Assembly: GCA_003233475.1 (NCBI GenBank)
Contig: QILU01000105.1
Coordinates: forward strand, 1 to 16,872
Reading direction: 5' to 3'
DNA length: 16,872 bases
Source: Ahrensia sp.
GTDB taxonomy: Bacteria; Pseudomonadota; Alphaproteobacteria; Rhizobiales; Rhizobiaceae
Shown: piece by piece, positions 7,074 to 14,051 of the stretch
Numbering within the stretch: position 1 is the first letter of the stretch
Layout of the letters: each line of letters opens with the position of its first letter
Notes under the pieces: model-generated
What the model saw: only the letters and a program-made list of their open reading frames with translations
Told to the model about the DNA's origin: nothing
Database searches by the model: none
Made by a program: the position numbers and the translations under genes

Positions 7074-7210
7074 TAATCTAATGTTATCCAAAGATAAATT
7101 GGCAGCTATTGTTGTGGTCGGCGGTAATTTTTTGCTACCCTTGAAACGTATTGCGTTCGTTCAGTTTAGTTCAGTAGTTCATTTCAGAGTAGTATTGATG
7201 TTAGTGTCAC

Positions 7211-7232
7211 GCGTTTTTTACCATAAAAACGC
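7211..7232. repeat. Perfect 8-bp hairpin before the TolC-like lipoprotein gene
   Basis: GCGTTTTT (7211-7218) and AAAAACGC (7225-7232) pair perfectly around a six-base loop. No T-run follows on either strand, so it is not a canonical terminator. It lies in the ~200-bp stretch between the adaptor and lipoprotein genes and may be an operator or an mRNA structure. Confidence 0.45.
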
Positions 7233-7250
7233 TGCTGGTAAGGGTAGGGA

Positions 7251-7270
7251 AGCGCTTACTCGCAAGCGTT
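7251..7270 (+). promoter_or_regulatory. Hairpin abutting the lipoprotein start codon
   Basis: AGCGCTT (7251-7257) can pair with AAGCGTT (7264-7270), giving six Watson-Crick pairs and one G-T around a six-base loop. It ends two bases before the chosen ATG at 7273, where a ribosome-binding site would be. It could restrain translation, or argue that the true start lies upstream (ATG at 7198). Confidence 0.35.
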
Positions 7271-7272
7271 CT

Positions 7273-8688
7273 ATGAAGGCTCAAATGCTGGGGGTTTTAA
7301 CGCTTTCAGCATTGGTGCTGAGTGCGTGCACTTCTAGCAATTTTGGTGGCACAGGATTGAACCTCGCGCAAACAGATACCTCTCAAAATACCTCTTCTCC
7401 AGCTTCTTCTTCTAAGGCGAAACAACCCCGCTATACGGCCTCTTATTCTGGAGCCCCTCGCAAAAAACGAACAACATCAGCATACAAATCTGCTCCGAAG
7501 GTTAAATCCGCTAGGGAAATATCCGAAAAAACGTCCACTTCGCAAAATGCTTATAGAGCTTCCCGTTCCAACGGTGGTTCTAAAAAACGTTTGTTTGCGC
7601 GAACCAATCGTGATGCCCTACGCCAGGCCTTTCGGCCCAACAGCGAATTCCGCATGAGCACGGCTCAGATCGAAAATGTGGTGTCGGCCCGGTGTCGCCG
7701 GATTTTGGCGGATACGGGAATTGAGACTGAAATTCTTCGCTCCCCCACCCTGTCAGGAAATGTTACGACCGACAAGGATTTTGGTATTGGTGCAAGCTTT
7801 GATTTCATCGATCTGAAGCGGGCAAATTTGAAAGAAGAACTTGCGCTGGCCCGTTGCTATCGGAACGTTGTCACACTCAAATTGTCTCAATTGCTGGTCA
7901 CTTCCTCGCAGGCTTCAACACGGGCAGGGTATCTTGCTAAAGCACGGATATTGGGCAGTGGCCGCGGGGAATTTTCAAAAATCAAACGGTCAATCAACAA
8001 TGCCGTAAATAACGGAATAATCACCGGGTCGCGGGCAGCAATATTACGCCAACATTTAAGCCAAGCGAGACTGGAGGAAGCAAAAGCCAGATCGGAAGCC
8101 AGCCGTCGCGAGATTGTGGATCGTATTTTGAACAAAAATTTCAAAGATTTAGATCAAAATCTGATCACCGCAGACCGGCGTATTTATGACATAGAAGAAC
8201 GTATGCGGACGGTGGATGCGATTAAAATTCGTGGCAGCATTAATTACAATGTTATTGACCAGAACGGAACACCATTGGTGCGTCCGATTACAGGCAGATC
8301 CAGCGGAGTGACCGGGAAAATAAATCTTTCAATTCGTCTGGGGGCTTTTTCGCGGCGTCGACAGGAGTTGGAACGAATTTCACGTAACGCGCGGGTTGAA
8401 CAAAACTATGAAGAAGAAAGCGGTACACTTTGGCGGATTAATGAGCTGGCAAAGTCAAACAAATCCATGTTGTCGGGATTGTACCAGCAACGGGCGCAGT
8501 TGCAAAAAGCACTTAATGAAGCGACACGGAATTCAAGAGCTAGTGATGCTGAATTTGAAGAAGAGTTGGTACCGGCGCGTATTCGCGGGCGTATAGATGC
8601 ATTAAGTCTCAGGGCAAACCTGGCGGGTGTTAATGCCACGATTGAAGACATCAAAGCGGTAAACCTGAAGTTACGCTTTAGGGGATAG
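7273..8688 (+). CDS. TolC-like outer-membrane lipoprotein of the polysaccharide locus
   Basis: A 471-residue protein from the chosen start. Residues 1-19 form a lipoprotein signal peptide with lipobox LSAC, acylated at Cys19. Residues 23 to about 120 are a low-complexity linker rich in Ser, Lys, Arg and Tyr. From about 125 the pattern fits an outer-membrane efflux (TolC-type) protomer. There is a strand-like GIGASFDF (171-178), long amphipathic helices (180-225 and 240-315, including a G-I-I-T-G turn then LRQHLSQARLEEA), a strand pair (318-328 and 348-357) and another long helix (358-420). The similarity is structural rather than close, so the call is moderate. The frame stays open back to 7063, and ATG 7198 is an alternative start, but only ATG 7273 gives a normal-length signal. 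It probably forms the outer-membrane duct that meets the coiled-coil adaptor encoded upstream. Confidence 0.65.
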   Translation: MKAQMLGVLTLSALVLSACTSSNFGGTGLNLAQTDTSQNTSSPASSSKAKQPRYTASYSGAPRKKRTTSAYKSAPKVKSAREISEKTSTSQNAYRASRSNGGSKKRLFARTNRDALRQAFRPNSEFRMSTAQIENVVSARCRRILADTGIETEILRSPTLSGNVTTDKDFGIGASFDFIDLKRANLKEELALARCYRNVVTLKLSQLLVTSSQASTRAGYLAKARILGSGRGEFSKIKRSINNAVNNGIITGSRAAILRQHLSQARLEEAKARSEASRREIVDRILNKNFKDLDQNLITADRRIYDIEERMRTVDAIKIRGSINYNVIDQNGTPLVRPITGRSSGVTGKINLSIRLGAFSRRRQELERISRNARVEQNYEEESGTLWRINELAKSNKSMLSGLYQQRAQLQKALNEATRNSRASDAEFEEELVPARIRGRIDALSLRANLAGVNATIEDIKAVNLKLRFRG

Positions 8689-8710
8689 CCCTTGAATATT
8701 GAGGCGTCAT

Positions 8711-8750
8711 CCACCATGTTTGGTTAAATATCCTGTTTTGGAAATGGTGG
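8711..8750 (+). promoter_or_regulatory. Inverted repeat that could mask the DUF1150 gene's ribosome-binding site
   Basis: CCACCAT (8711-8717) and ATGGTGG (8744-8750) are perfect reverse complements with a 26-base loop. The right arm contains the only purine-rich stretch (GGTGG) at suitable distance from the chosen ATG at 8756, and also an alternative ATG at 8744. A fold would hide both. Function is inferred only. Confidence 0.3.
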
Positions 8751-8755
8751 CTGGT

Positions 8756-9013
8756 ATGGCACAAAATATTGTGAAACTGTTTGGCTCGCCGATTGAATTT
8801 GAGTCTTTTGGTATAAATGCATTGGCCTATATGCGGCCGGTTAAAAGCGAAGACATGAATGCGCGGTTTCCCGACGGTCCGGAATTACCGGAAGGTTTGG
8901 ATTTGTGGGCGCTGTTTGGCGCAGATGGCCAGCCTATTGCTGTTGCAGATGAAAAATCCGATCTGATAAGCAACGCCGAAGAGATGGATTTACTTACCGT
9001 CCATTTGCAATAA
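8756..9013 (+). CDS. DUF1150-type small protein
   Basis: An 85-residue acidic protein. The core (about residues 17-85), with ALAYMRPVKSEDM, FPDGPELPEGLDLWALFGADG and PIAVADEKSDLISNAEEMDL, matches my recollection of the DUF1150 family. Those are short, uncharacterised proteins found in Alphaproteobacteria, often beside small heat-shock genes. There is no signal peptide or membrane segment. The frame is open from 8699, and ATG at 8744 or 8756 could be used; I chose 8756 because GGTGG precedes it and the length suits the family. It follows the TolC-like gene on the same strand but has no evident tie to polysaccharide export. It converges on ptsN with a 21-bp gap. Confidence 0.75.
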   Translation: MAQNIVKLFGSPIEFESFGINALAYMRPVKSEDMNARFPDGPELPEGLDLWALFGADGQPIAVADEKSDLISNAEEMDLLTVHLQ

Positions 9014-9034
9014 ATTTGAATTTCAGCGATTGGC

Positions 9035-9499
9035 TTAAGCCGCGCTAGCGTTTTGGTCGGCGGTCAGCAGGCTGTAAATTACTTCAGAATCCGTGGTGTT
9101 GCGAATGCTGGTCAGTACGGATTGATCACGTAGAACACGGGCAATCTTTGAGAGAGCCTTGAGGTGATCGGCGCCGGAACCTTCTGGTGCCAGCAACATA
9201 AACACAATATCCACCGATTGATCATCCATCGCGTCGAACTCTACAGGTTTTGAGAGCTGGGCGAACACGCCGACAATTTTTTTGATTCCGGCAATTTTCC
9301 CATGGGGGATAGCAACACCGTTGCCAACTCCGGTGGATCCCAGGCGTTCACGTTCCAGTAGCGTTTCAAAAACGGCAGGCGGTTCCATGCCTATTCGGGC
9401 TGCACCAACGTCGGCCAATTCCTGAAGCAGTTGCTTTTTGGAGTTGGGTTTAAGATTTGCCAGAATGCTGTCTGGTGAGATGATATCGTTAAGTTCCAT
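9035..9499 (-). CDS. ptsN: Nitrogen-PTS EIIA protein PtsN
   Basis: A 154-residue PTS EIIA of the nitrogen-regulatory branch (PTS-Ntr). It is phosphorylated through EI-Ntr and NPr and acts as a regulatory phosphoprotein, not in sugar uptake. The family signature GVGNGVAIPHGK is intact, with His66 as the phospho-acceptor; MLLAPEGSGADHLKAL follows as expected. The frame extends 30 codons further upstream, but the ATG at 9499 is preceded by AAGAGG at good spacing and gives the usual PtsN length. It is the last gene of the lptC-lptA-lptB-rpoN-hpf-ptsN series and lies 58 bp after hpf. A small palindrome (GGCTTAAGCC, 9032-9041) spans the stop codon. Confidence 0.95.
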   Translation of the reverse strand: MELNDIISPDSILANLKPNSKKQLLQELADVGAARIGMEPPAVFETLLERERLGSTGVGNGVAIPHGKIAGIKKIVGVFAQLSKPVEFDAMDDQSVDIVFMLLAPEGSGADHLKALSKIARVLRDQSVLTSIRNTTDSEVIYSLLTADQNASAA

Positions 9500-9557
9500 A
9501 GAACGCCTCTTGCCTAGGCAGGTTATTTGAGTTTCGGTTATTGGTTCGTTGCAAGTC

Positions 9558-10133
9558 TTAGCTGGTTGTCGGAGTGGAGGATGGATCAACCCATCCGATG
9601 TTGCCGTCAGTGCGGCGATAGACGACGTTTACTTCTCCATTAGCCGCATTTTTGAAGACATTCACCGGTTGATCCATGAGTTCCAATTGCATCACCGCCA
9701 TGGCGACCGTTTGGGTGCGCACGGTCATAGAGCTTTCTGCCACCACCAGGGGTGCAAAATCTTCATCAACATCTTCATCTTCGGCGGGGGTGGACATTAC
9801 CGCATAAGCTGCCGCATGGCCTTCGCCACTATTGGCGTTTTTGTGGTCTTTGAGTTTATTTGTATAGCGGCGCAAACGCTTTTCAATTCGCTCGGCTGCT
9901 TTATCAAAGCTGGCGTGGGGGTCTGCCTCACGGGCGCTGGCTTGCAGGGTAACGCCGGAATCAAGATGCAGCAGGCAATCTGTAGTAAATTGCGAACCTT
10001 GTTTTTCCATGTTTACGCGACCGCTAAACCCGTTACCAAAATATTTTTCAACGGCGTCGTGGATACGTCCTTCAATCCGGCCCTTAAGGCTTTCGCCAAT
10101 ATCCATGTGTTTGCCGGAGATACGGAGTGACAT
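9558..10133 (-). CDS. hpf: Ribosome hibernation promoting factor, long form
   Basis: A 191-residue long-form HPF, which binds idle ribosomes and pairs them into inactive 100S dimers in stationary phase. Residues 1-97 are the S30AE/RaiA domain (MSLRISGKHMDIGESLKGRI start; basic EKRLRRYTNKLKDHK end). A variable acidic linker (about 115-127) leads to the C-terminal dimerisation domain (about 128-185), which includes VKTF-like VRTQTVAMAV, MDQPVNVFKNA and NVVYRRTDGNIGWVDP. The start ATG has GGAAG five bases upstream. It sits between rpoN and ptsN as in rhizobia. A TTGACA motif about 200 bp upstream may drive it separately from rpoN. Confidence 0.95.
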   Translation of the reverse strand: MSLRISGKHMDIGESLKGRIEGRIHDAVEKYFGNGFSGRVNMEKQGSQFTTDCLLHLDSGVTLQASAREADPHASFDKAAERIEKRLRRYTNKLKDHKNANSGEGHAAAYAVMSTPAEDEDVDEDFAPLVVAESSMTVRTQTVAMAVMQLELMDQPVNVFKNAANGEVNVVYRRTDGNIGWVDPSSTPTTS

Positions 10134-10314
10134 AGGCTTCCATCCTTCATGGTTTTACCGGTGGTGATGCCTGACAAATTGCCAGGAATGTCGAACAAGT
10201 CGTTTTGTTTGATAAGTCTACAATGGTGTTGCGGGTCGAAGAAAGCTTGACAAAGAAGAAATTCGAGCGGCGAATAGGTGCGATTTTCACATCGTGCACA
10301 TGGTTCGATGGCTT

Positions 10315-10343
10315 AGGTATTGATGGTTGATGGCAATGTCAAC
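10315..10343 (-). promoter_or_regulatory. Possible promoter for hpf-ptsN
   Basis: The 237-bp rpoN-hpf gap holds no ORF. On the minus strand a perfect TTGACA (complement of 10338-10343) is followed after 17 bases by TACCTA (complement of 10315-10320), a poor -10. The leader to hpf would be about 175 bases. Only the -35 is convincing. Confidence 0.3.
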
Positions 10344-10370
10344 GTAGTTTTTTAATACATTTCAGCCGTG

Positions 10371-11807
10371 TTAGAAATTTTGATCTGCTGCTTGTTCCTG
10401 CACCCGTTTTTCGCGACGACGCTGGACCGACGAGGGGATGTGCATGGTATCCCGGTATTTGGCGATTGTTCGGCGCGCAATGTCGATACCGGATAGTTTT
10501 AACGCTTTGACAATCGCATCGTCGCTCAGAACCGTTTTGGCTGTTTCTTCGTTGATCAGGGCTTTTATTTGCGCTCGAACAGATTCGGATGAGTGGCTTT
10601 CTTCACCATCGAGGCTGTTGATGCTGGTGGTGAAAAAATATTTCAACTCGAACAGGCCGCGTGGGGTCATCATGTATTTGTTGGAAGTAACCCGGCTGAC
10701 GGAGGATTCGTGCATCTCAATTTCGTCGGCCACCATTTTCAACGTAAGCGGACGCAGGTGGTTCACTCCTTTAACGAGAAAATTGTCCTGCATTTTCACA
10801 ATTTCCCTGGCAACTTTCAAAATAGTCTGGGCGCGTTGATCCAGGCTTTTGGTAAGCCAGTTGGCGGTTTGCAGGCACTGGGCAACGAACTCTTTGCTGG
10901 TGTCATCCTTCAGGCTTTCACCCACTTCGGTAATGTAATTATTGTTCACCAGAACACGGGGCAGGGTCTCGCTGTTTAGCTCAATCAACCACGAACCGTC
11001 GGGCGCTTCACGGACAAACACATCCGGCACCACATGCTGGATCGGGTTGGTTTCGAATATAGTACCAGGTTTTGGGTCCAGGGTTTGAATTTCAACCAGC
11101 ACATCATGGAGGTCTTCCATGTCGAGGCCTGTGATGGTTTTCAAACTGGCAAAATCCCGTTTGGCCAGCAAATCAAGATTGTCCACCACCTGGGCCATTG
11201 CCGGGTCCAAATGATCTTTGTCACGCAATTGGAGGCGCAGGCATTCAGCCAAATCCCGGGCACCAATTCCGGTGGGCTCAAAACTTTGTAACAAAGCCAG
11301 AGCCTTTGATGTCTGTTGAACAGAGCAGCTAAGGCGTGTTGAAATGGAGTTTATGCTTGAGCGCAAATAACCGGCGTCATCCAGATTATCAATCATATCG
11401 GTGGTGATGAGGCTTAATTCGGGTGACACCCCGGCAATGGCCAATTGTCCCATGAGATGATCGCGAAGATTAACCTGGTTTGCGGTGTAATCAGCTATCT
11501 GCTGATCGTGGGAGGAGTTGTTTTGCGATAGTTGCAGGCCTCCGGTGCTAATACGGGTGGAGTTATCGGTTGGAGAAGGGGCAGTTTCAGGCGCTTGTTG
11601 TGGCTGTTCGTCTGCGGCCCTTTTTTCCGTACTCGCTCCATCGGTGCGTTTATCCCGTTCAAGAAATGGATTGCGCTCAATTTCCTCTTCAACAAAAGCC
11701 GAAAGCTCAATATTCGACAGGGTCAGGAGTTTGATTGATTGGCTCAACTGAGGTGTCATCACCAGGCCCTGGCTTTGACGCAGCGAGAGTTTTTGCTGAA
11801 TGCGCAT
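10371..11807 (-). CDS. rpoN: RNA polymerase sigma-54 factor
   Basis: A full-length 478-residue sigma-54, which directs polymerase to -24/-12 promoters that need an AAA+ activator. Region I (1-50) is the Gln/Leu-rich activator-interacting segment (LSLRQSQGLVMTPQLSQSIKL). An acidic, low-complexity region II follows (about 51-105). The core-binding domain occupies about 110-300. A helix-turn-helix lies near 354-378 (LKMVADEIEMHESSVSRVTSNK). The RpoN box, ARRTIAKYRD (444-453), precedes the basic tail with VQRRREKR. The ATG has AAGG nine bases upstream. It lies 65 bp behind lptB and may be read with it or from a promoter inside lptB. Its targets usually include nitrogen assimilation and motility; none are visible here. 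Confidence 0.97.
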   Translation of the reverse strand: MRIQQKLSLRQSQGLVMTPQLSQSIKLLTLSNIELSAFVEEEIERNPFLERDKRTDGASTEKRAADEQPQQAPETAPSPTDNSTRISTGGLQLSQNNSSHDQQIADYTANQVNLRDHLMGQLAIAGVSPELSLITTDMIDNLDDAGYLRSSINSISTRLSCSVQQTSKALALLQSFEPTGIGARDLAECLRLQLRDKDHLDPAMAQVVDNLDLLAKRDFASLKTITGLDMEDLHDVLVEIQTLDPKPGTIFETNPIQHVVPDVFVREAPDGSWLIELNSETLPRVLVNNNYITEVGESLKDDTSKEFVAQCLQTANWLTKSLDQRAQTILKVAREIVKMQDNFLVKGVNHLRPLTLKMVADEIEMHESSVSRVTSNKYMMTPRGLFELKYFFTTSINSLDGEESHSSESVRAQIKALINEETAKTVLSDDAIVKALKLSGIDIARRTIAKYRDTMHIPSSVQRRREKRVQEQAADQNF

Positions 11808-11872
11808 AAGCTTGAACCTTTCTTAATTGAGTACGGATGTTAAGATCACCGAAGCTTACCAAACAAGCCTGC

Positions 11873-12616
11873 TTAAAGGGTAAACTGATCACCCAAATAA
11901 AGGCGGCGAACGTCGGGATTGTTAACGATTTCTTGCGGCCGTCCGTGGGTCAGTACTTCGCCGGATGCAATAATGTAGGCGCGGTCAATCAGGCCCAGGG
12001 TTTCTCGCACATTGTGGTCGGTAATTAAAACACCAATTCCGCGTTGGGTGAGATGGCGCACCAGGTCTTGAATATCGCCAACCGCGATGGGGTCGACGCC
12101 GGCAAAGGGTTCGTCGAGAAGCATGAACGCCGGGCGGGAGGCGAGGGAGCGGGCAATCTCCAATCTTCTTCGCTCTCCACCGGAAAGGGAAATGGAAGGG
12201 GACTTGCGCAGGTGGGAAATCTTAAATTCATCAAGCAGGGAATCTAGTTGGCGCTTGCGTTCTTTTCGGCTCTTTTCAACCACTTCAAGAACCGCCTTAA
12301 TGTTGTCTTCAACGCTAAGGCCGCGAAAGATTGAAGCTTCCTGGGGAAGATAACCAATACCGAGGCGCGCCCGGCGATACATTGGCATTTTGGTTACGTC
12401 ATGGCCATCAAGCTCAATTGTTCCTGCATCAGGCCGCACAAGGCCGGTGATCATATAAAAGCAGGTGGTTTTTCCGGCGCCATTAGGCCCTAACAGGCCA
12501 ACGGATTCTCCGCGCCGCACCCCAAGGCTTGCGCCATTGACCACCGTGCGTTGTTTGTAGGTTTTTTTAAGGCCCCGGGCCAGAAGCACCCCATCGCGGG
12601 AGCGGGGCTGACGCAT
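11873..12616 (-). CDS. lptB: LPS transport ATPase LptB
   Basis: The ATPase of the LptB2FG complex, which extracts lipopolysaccharide from the inner membrane and pushes it onto the LptC-LptA bridge. From the ATG at 12616 it has 247 residues, close to the usual size. Visible motifs are Walker A GPNGAGKT (43-50), Q-loop YLPQEASIF, signature LSGGERRRLEIAR (from 144), Walker B MLLDEP with Glu169, and H-loop His201 (ITDHNVRE). CFYMITGLVRPD after Walker A is typical of LptB. The frame stays open another 49 codons to a GTG at 12763 inside lptA. That would add a Lys- and Pro-rich N-terminal tail (TTG at 12712 is another option). No start has a strong ribosome-binding site, so the N-terminus is uncertain. 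Confidence 0.93.
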   Translation of the reverse strand: MRQPRSRDGVLLARGLKKTYKQRTVVNGASLGVRRGESVGLLGPNGAGKTTCFYMITGLVRPDAGTIELDGHDVTKMPMYRRARLGIGYLPQEASIFRGLSVEDNIKAVLEVVEKSRKERKRQLDSLLDEFKISHLRKSPSISLSGGERRRLEIARSLASRPAFMLLDEPFAGVDPIAVGDIQDLVRHLTQRGIGVLITDHNVRETLGLIDRAYIIASGEVLTHGRPQEIVNNPDVRRLYLGDQFTL

Positions 12617-12722
12617 TGTCTGATCTTCAGTGAGCAGAGCCGGAGCGGCGGGCACATCGGGTGCAGGGTTTTTCTTAGTTTTTGCTTTTGAGATAAGGGA
12701 AGAAAGTTTCAATTGATTATTT

Positions 12723-13262
12723 CTAATTCTTCTTTTCGGCTGAACCGGGGGTGAAAATTGCACCCACCCGGCCGCCGCTCAAATTTGCTGTATTGGTTTT
12801 CAAATTTGCAATCAGCTTGTCGCCCTTTGCAATATTTTTGCCCTGGGAGATAACCACCTTACCGGTAAGCACAACAATTTCTGTTTTGACGGTATAGACA
12901 CCATCCTTGGCGGTTACGGTGTTTTCTTTCGAAGTCACAATCAGGCCCCCACTCATGACGAGCTTTTCAATGTCGCCCTGGCCCCCGGTGCCACTTTTTG
13001 AATAAAGCACTGTGAGTTTGCTCGTGGTGATCAGGCTGGTGCCCTGGCGAACTTTTACATTGCCGCTGAAAATGGCTTTGCTTTGTGCATCCAATACCTC
13101 CAGTTCATCCGCTTCAATCTGGATTGGGTCTTTTGAATTTCCCTGAAACCCTTCAAAGGCTTTACCAGACACCTGCGCGCTTGCGGGGGCCGCAAATAGG
13201 AATGCCGAGATCAAGAGGGCGGGAAGAAGGATAAAAAATGTGCGGAAGGTTTTCATAAGCAT
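12723..13262 (-). CDS. lptA: LPS transport periplasmic protein LptA
   Basis: A 179-residue OstA/LptA-family protein that forms the periplasmic bridge carrying lipopolysaccharide to LptD. A signal peptide ends at about residue 29 (APASA before Gln). The body is a run of beta-strands with PIQIEADELEVLDAQSKAIFSG opening the jellyroll (split here: PIQIEADELEV near 46-56). GNVKVRQG, NTVTAKDGVYTV and LTGKVVISQGKN follow. The start could be the ATG at 13262 or the one two codons later; AGAG upstream suits either. It begins four bases after the lptC stop, so the two are in one operon. The short C-terminal tail is variable. Confidence 0.93.
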   Translation of the reverse strand: MLMKTFRTFFILLPALLISAFLFAAPASAQVSGKAFEGFQGNSKDPIQIEADELEVLDAQSKAIFSGNVKVRQGTSLITTSKLTVLYSKSGTGGQGDIEKLVMSGGLIVTSKENTVTAKDGVYTVKTEIVVLTGKVVISQGKNIAKGDKLIANLKTNTANLSGGRVGAIFTPGSAEKKN

Positions 13263-13266
13263 TGCT

Positions 13267-13962
13267 CTAATTTGTTGGAGGCGGTTTCACGCCGCGTGAG
13301 ATAGGCCTTTTGATGATCATTTTAACATTGTTCTTGAAAATAATGCGTTTTCCATTGTCTTCCACCTTAATCGAGTTGGCGGAAATATCTGTTTCTCCTG
13401 AAACAACAGTAACAGGTTTTTCGCTGACCATGGAACCGGATTTCATATCAATATGCGCTTCCTGCATGGAAATGTTCATGCCGCGCGCGCCTTTAATTGT
13501 AACATTATCGCGCAATACCATTTTTTCACTTGTTGAATCATAAGTACCGTTATCGGCATTTACCTGCGCAAAGGAGCTGGCATCCATGGGAAGATTGGCG
13601 GCGATTGTCTTTAACTCAATGATACCGGGCTTTTTCAAGTCTTGAATGGCTGTTGCGGCCTTGACATCATAGGGGCGGTTTTTCTTGTCGAAGCCGGATA
13701 ATTTGGGTTTGTCCATCACCAGTTTGCCATCGTTCAACCCGACTTTTTCCACCGAAACATCTGAAACCGGCACGTAGGATAAAAGGCTGGACGCGGTGAA
13801 AAATATCACAAGAGCCACAGCCGATACTGGTAAGATAAATTTTAGCACCTTTACCAGCGTTGAATGACGACGGGCGCGAGAAAAATCGGTGCTATCGCGC
13901 ATATTTGCGGGCGATGAGGCTGGTTCGGTTTGCGCAGGGTGTAAAGTGCTTGATATGCTCAT
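13267..13962 (-). CDS. lptC: LPS export protein LptC
   Basis: A 231-residue LptC, a bitopic inner-membrane protein that passes lipopolysaccharide from LptB2FG to LptA. A cytoplasmic N-terminal tail of about 36 residues with ARRHS precedes one membrane segment (about 37-62). A periplasmic beta-jellyroll follows, with DGKLVMDKPKLSGFDKKNRPY, then the repeated strands of the family. The tail and the 231-residue length are longer than in E. coli LptC but fit rhizobial versions. The ATG has a strong GGGAGG upstream. It follows RNase D by 89 bp and precedes lptA by four bases. Confidence 0.92.
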   Translation of the reverse strand: MSISSTLHPAQTEPASSPANMRDSTDFSRARRHSTLVKVLKFILPVSAVALVIFFTASSLLSYVPVSDVSVEKVGLNDGKLVMDKPKLSGFDKKNRPYDVKAATAIQDLKKPGIIELKTIAANLPMDASSFAQVNADNGTYDSTSEKMVLRDNVTIKGARGMNISMQEAHIDMKSGSMVSEKPVTVVSGETDISANSIKVEDNGKRIIFKNNVKMIIKRPISRGVKPPPTN

Positions 13963-14051
13963 AAAATGCCTCCCACCCTTAGTACCCCCAGAATCGTTGA
14001 CTGGTACACACTATCTTTGCGGTGAATGTATGGCCTTTTGTTTATGGTTGA

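Noticed and set aside
9032..9050. Palindromes GGCTTAAGCC and CGCTAGCG (then TTTT) between the DUF1150 gene and ptsN, as a two-way terminator
   Set aside because: Both are perfect palindromes without a loop, and the right one lies in ptsN coding sequence; a stable terminator hairpin is not supported.
9549..10130. A 193-codon plus-strand ORF opposite hpf
   Set aside because: It is the antisense shadow of hpf; the translation is Cys/Phe/His-rich and resembles no family, while the minus strand gives a full HPF.
10247..10275. Plus-strand TTGACA followed 17 bases later by GCGAAT in the rpoN-hpf gap
   Set aside because: It points towards rpoN in antisense with no plus-strand gene downstream; probably chance.
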